Shown piece after piece: positions 6,744 through 8,418 of a stretch of 8,418 bases of DNA. The translations under genes were made by a program, and so were the position numbers. Location: assembly GCA_947624755.1 (NCBI GenBank), contig CANQLQ010000077.1, positions 1 to 8,418 of the forward strand. The letters are read 5' to 3'. Source of the DNA: an uncultured Clostridia bacterium (GTDB lineage: Bacteria; Bacillota; Clostridia; Oscillospirales; Acutalibacteraceae). The notes beneath the pieces were generated by a model that saw only the letters and a program-made list of their open reading frames with translations, was not told where the DNA came from and made no database searches. Numbering within the stretch: position 1 is the first letter of the stretch; each line of letters opens with the position of its first letter.

Positions 6744-7429
6744 CCTTTTTGACCTTTCTTGTTATTGTTCCGCTATCGGTTTTTGTTTTTATAAAATTTT
6801 TTTCTTCAAAAAACTATCTTGCCTGTGCAATGCTTATTATTATTCTTTCTCTTGTTCCTTTTTTTGCTTGGTTTGAGAAAAGAAAAATTAAAACAAGTGA
6901 AATTGTAACGGTGGCAATGATGATTGCCGTTTCAATAGCAGGAAGAGCTGCCTTTGTTTTTATTCCTCAGGTAAAACCGATGTGCGCTCTTGTCATCGTT
7001 TCGGCAATTGCCTTCGGCCCGAACGTAGGTTTCATCACGGGAGCAATTTCAATCTTCGTCTCCAACTTCATTTTCGGTCAGGGTATTTTTACGCCGCCTC
7101 AAATGCTTGGCATGGGACTTGTCGGATTTTTAAGCGCAATTGTTTTTTATGAAAAGAAGTATGCGGCTAACCGTATTCTTGTCAGCATTGTCGGAGGACT
7201 GCTGTGTTTTTTGGTTTACGGTCTGATTGTTGACTCATGTAATGTAATACTGTTGGGAAATTATTCCCCAAAGGCTGTTCTTGCGGTTTACGGTTCGGGA
7301 CTTTCGTTTAACCTTATTCATGCGGGAACAACGGCTTTGGTTCTCTTTTTTATAAACAAACCGATGAACGATAAATTTTCAAGACTTCGTATAAAATATG
7401 GTATATTTTCTTCAAAAAAATTAAGGTAG
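6710..7429 (+). CDS. cbrT: ECF transporter substrate-binding S component, CbrT-like (probable cobalamin)
   Basis: This 239-residue, very hydrophobic protein is the membrane-embedded vitamin-binding subunit. The core starts at SEIVTVAMMIAVSIAGRAAF (63-82) and continues with FIPQVKPMCALVIVSAIAFG (84-103), GFITGAISIFVSNFIFGQG (107-125) and TPPQMLGMGLVGFLSAIVFY (128-147), a pattern I associate with CbrT-type S components. Two more helices lie at about 156-182 and 188-213. Two additional helices (about 11-30 and 36-54) precede the usual six-helix S fold, giving eight in all. The substrate is inferred mainly from the cobalamin riboswitch upstream and the DUF4430 lipoprotein downstream. Another corrinoid or a B12 precursor is possible. 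Translation starts at a TTG preceded by GAGGTG and overlaps the ATPase gene by 34 bases. The gene ends 10 bases before the lipoprotein start. Confidence 0.8.
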   Translation: MQGQSAKTKALTFLTFLVIVPLSVFVFIKFFSSKNYLACAMLIIILSLVPFFAWFEKRKIKTSEIVTVAMMIAVSIAGRAAFVFIPQVKPMCALVIVSAIAFGPNVGFITGAISIFVSNFIFGQGIFTPPQMLGMGLVGFLSAIVFYEKKYAANRILVSIVGGLLCFLVYGLIVDSCNVILLGNYSPKAVLAVYGSGLSFNLIHAGTTALVLFFINKPMNDKFSRLRIKYGIFSSKKLR

Positions 7430-7439
7430 GTAAAGACTT

Positions 7440-8078
7440 ATGAAAAAAACAAAATTAATTTTTATTTATGCTCTCGTACTGTTCATTCTCTGCTCCTGCG
7501 GCCACGCACCGTCACAAGACATAACCGAGTCAGCAACACTATCATCTTCGCAGACTTCTTCCTCGGCAAAAGAATCCGAAAACCTCTTAACAAATGAATC
7601 GGCGACACAAAATAAGATAACTTCAAAAAACACAACCGACCCTCAAAGCGCAGAAGGTTATTGTTTTGTCACGATTGATATAAGAAACATAAAAAATAAT
7701 ATAAACATTCTCAAAAGTGAGAAAAAACCTTTTGTTACTTCGGACGGATACATACTCAAAGAAACAAAGGTTAAAATTTCAGACGGCGATACGGCTCTCG
7801 ATATTTTGAAAAAAGCCTGCAAAGAAAACAAATGTACCGATAACTGCAAATACTGCGAAAACGGCATACAGCTTGAGTCAACCTATACTGCGGACTATGA
7901 TTCATATTATATTGAGGGTATTCACCAGATTTATGGAATGGATTGCGGAAGTATGTCCGGCTGGATGTTCAGCGTTAACGGTACTCTTTCAAACGAGGCA
8001 GTAAGTGACTGCACCGTAAAAAGCGGCGACAGAATAGATTTTGCCTATAGCTGCAATATGGGAGCGGATATTGGGTAA
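7440..8078 (+). CDS. Secreted lipoprotein with C-terminal DUF4430 (transcobalamin beta-domain-like) module
   Basis: The 212-residue product begins with a lipoprotein signal peptide: MKKTKLIFIYALVLF, then lipobox L17-C18-S19-C20, so it should be lipidated at C20 and held on the outer face of the membrane. A Ser/Thr/Asn-rich flexible linker runs from 21 to about 72. The rest is a DUF4430 domain, recognised by TALDILKKACKEN (118-130), the MDCGSMSGWMFSVNG block (167-181) and the closing AYSCNMGADIG (202-212). DUF4430 shares its fold with the C-terminal cobalamin-contacting domain of animal transcobalamin and intrinsic factor. Eight cysteines occur in the mature domain, including a cluster at C127, C132, C136 and C139. 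C169 and C191 flank the GWMFSVNG loop and could form a disulfide. AAGGTAGG at 7423-7430 gives 9 bases of spacing to the ATG. As the last gene of a B12-riboswitch operon, it is a candidate extracellular corrinoid-binding partner of the transporter. That role is inferred. Confidence 0.85.
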   Translation: MKKTKLIFIYALVLFILCSCGHAPSQDITESATLSSSQTSSSAKESENLLTNESATQNKITSKNTTDPQSAEGYCFVTIDIRNIKNNINILKSEKKPFVTSDGYILKETKVKISDGDTALDILKKACKENKCTDNCKYCENGIQLESTYTADYDSYYIEGIHQIYGMDCGSMSGWMFSVNGTLSNEAVSDCTVKSGDRIDFAYSCNMGADIG

Positions 8079-8102
8079 ATATATAAATAAGTCGGTATCG
8101 CA
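8079..8102. other. Spacer after the operon; no intrinsic terminator seen
   Basis: The 24 bases after the lipoprotein stop are AT-rich and contain no GC-rich hairpin with a T tract. The operon transcript therefore either runs into the repeat element that begins at 8103 or is ended by structure formed there. Confidence 0.4.
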
Positions 8103-8275
8103 AATTAAGGAAGCACTGATTAATTCAGGGTGTCCTAATTGGCGAGGAAATTTTTCGTCAGTTTGTTCAAAAATTTGAGGCAATACTTTGTGTATTAACG
8201 AGAATTTTTGGGCTAAATGACGGAATAATTTACCGTCAAGTAGGGCAGCTTGTATTAATCAGTGATTCCCTAATT
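8103..8275. mobile_element. MITE-like element, 173 bp with 22-bp imperfect terminal inverted repeats
   Basis: The left end AATTAAGGAAGCACTGATTA (8103-8122, continuing AT) and the right end ATTAATCAGTGATTCCCTAA (8254-8273, continuing TT) are inverted copies matching at 20 of 22 positions. The interior has no plausible reading frame of its own. It carries a small perfect hairpin, TGACGG at 8218-8223 with CCGTCA at 8233-8238. Size, terminal repeats and lack of coding capacity fit a non-autonomous miniature inverted-repeat element. A TAA triplet borders both GGAAGC and ATTCCC and could be the target duplication, but this cannot be separated from the repeat itself by eye. The transposase family is not identifiable. 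A shortened relative lies at 4022-4056. Confidence 0.65.
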
Positions 8276-8360
8276 CTTTGAATAGGTTTCGATAGATTGA
8301 CGAGACTTTAGTTGATTATAATAAAGTTTGTGCAAATTATCGGCTTTGACTGCCGTCGGC

Positions 8361-8386
8361 GAACTTTTCTTTTGAAAGAAAAGTTC
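8361..8386. repeat. Perfect palindrome with 12-bp arms
   Basis: GAACTTTTCTTT at 8361-8372 and AAAGAAAAGTTC at 8375-8386 are exact inverted copies around TG. A smaller palindrome, GCCGTCGGC, directly precedes it at 8352-8360. No T tract follows on the plus strand and GCCGACGGC follows on the minus strand, so it is not a standard intrinsic terminator. Its compact form suggests a dispersed palindromic repeat or a bidirectional transcript-end hairpin for a gene outside the window. Confidence 0.5.
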
Positions 8387-8418
8387 CAAAAGAAACATTG
8401 CTGACGTACGGCTGCGCT

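Noticed and set aside
7989..8183. Minus-strand frame of 64 codons across the lipoprotein end and the left repeat
   Set aside because: It lies opposite a well-supported gene and enters the repeat element; it has no ribosome binding site or recognisable domain.
8297..8322. Promoter-like TTGACG and TATAAT boxes
   Set aside because: The spacing is 14 bases, too short for a sigma-A promoter, and no gene follows within the window.
8361..8386. Palindrome as the intrinsic terminator of the B12 operon
   Set aside because: No T tract follows on the plus strand and it is nearly 300 bases past the last gene.

Overview
The window reads as chromosomal DNA from a low-GC anaerobic Firmicute, most likely a Clostridia gut commensal of the Ruminococcaceae/Oscillospiraceae type. 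The grounds are AT-rich DNA, AAGGAG-type ribosome binding sites, sigma-A promoters of TTGACA-17-TAAAAT form, a Clostridia-style recD2-comFC-mreB gene order, and a cobalamin-regulated group I ECF transporter with a DUF4430 lipoprotein. The taxonomic call is inferred from style and gene content, not from a marker gene.

Left half (1-3716, all minus strand). Read in the direction of transcription it holds a small membrane-anchored protein of unknown function (3701 to 3357), the helicase RecD2 (3301 to 1106), a ComFC-type phosphoribosyltransferase-fold protein (1103 to 408) and the first 115 codons of an MreB-family actin homologue (346 to 1, cut by the window edge). recD2 and comFC are 2 bases apart and probably cotranscribed from a good promoter that overlaps the stop codon of the small upstream gene. 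The mreB-like gene has its own near-consensus promoter in the 61-base gap. The N-terminal domain of RecD2 is encoded upstream of the first in-frame ATG, and the only start that fits the ribosome binding site is an ATT codon.

Right half (3770-8078, plus strand). A near-consensus promoter drives a leader with a compact cobalamin riboswitch and an intrinsic terminator, then about 210 bases of further leader with a palindromic repeat. Four tightly packed genes follow: an EcfT transmembrane coupling protein, one polypeptide with two fused ECF ATPase domains, a CbrT-like substrate-binding S component, and a secreted lipoprotein with a C-terminal DUF4430 (transcobalamin beta-domain-like) module. The first three overlap and the fourth follows after 10 bases. 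I read this as a dedicated, B12-repressed cobalamin import system in which the lipoprotein may capture the corrinoid outside the membrane and pass it to the S component.

Right end (8079-8418). No gene was found. There is a 173-bp element with 22-bp terminal inverted repeats (a MITE-like sequence) and a separate perfect 12-bp-arm palindrome. The 35-bp palindrome in the riboswitch leader (4022-4056) shares the same terminal sequence, so both belong to one dispersed repeat family.
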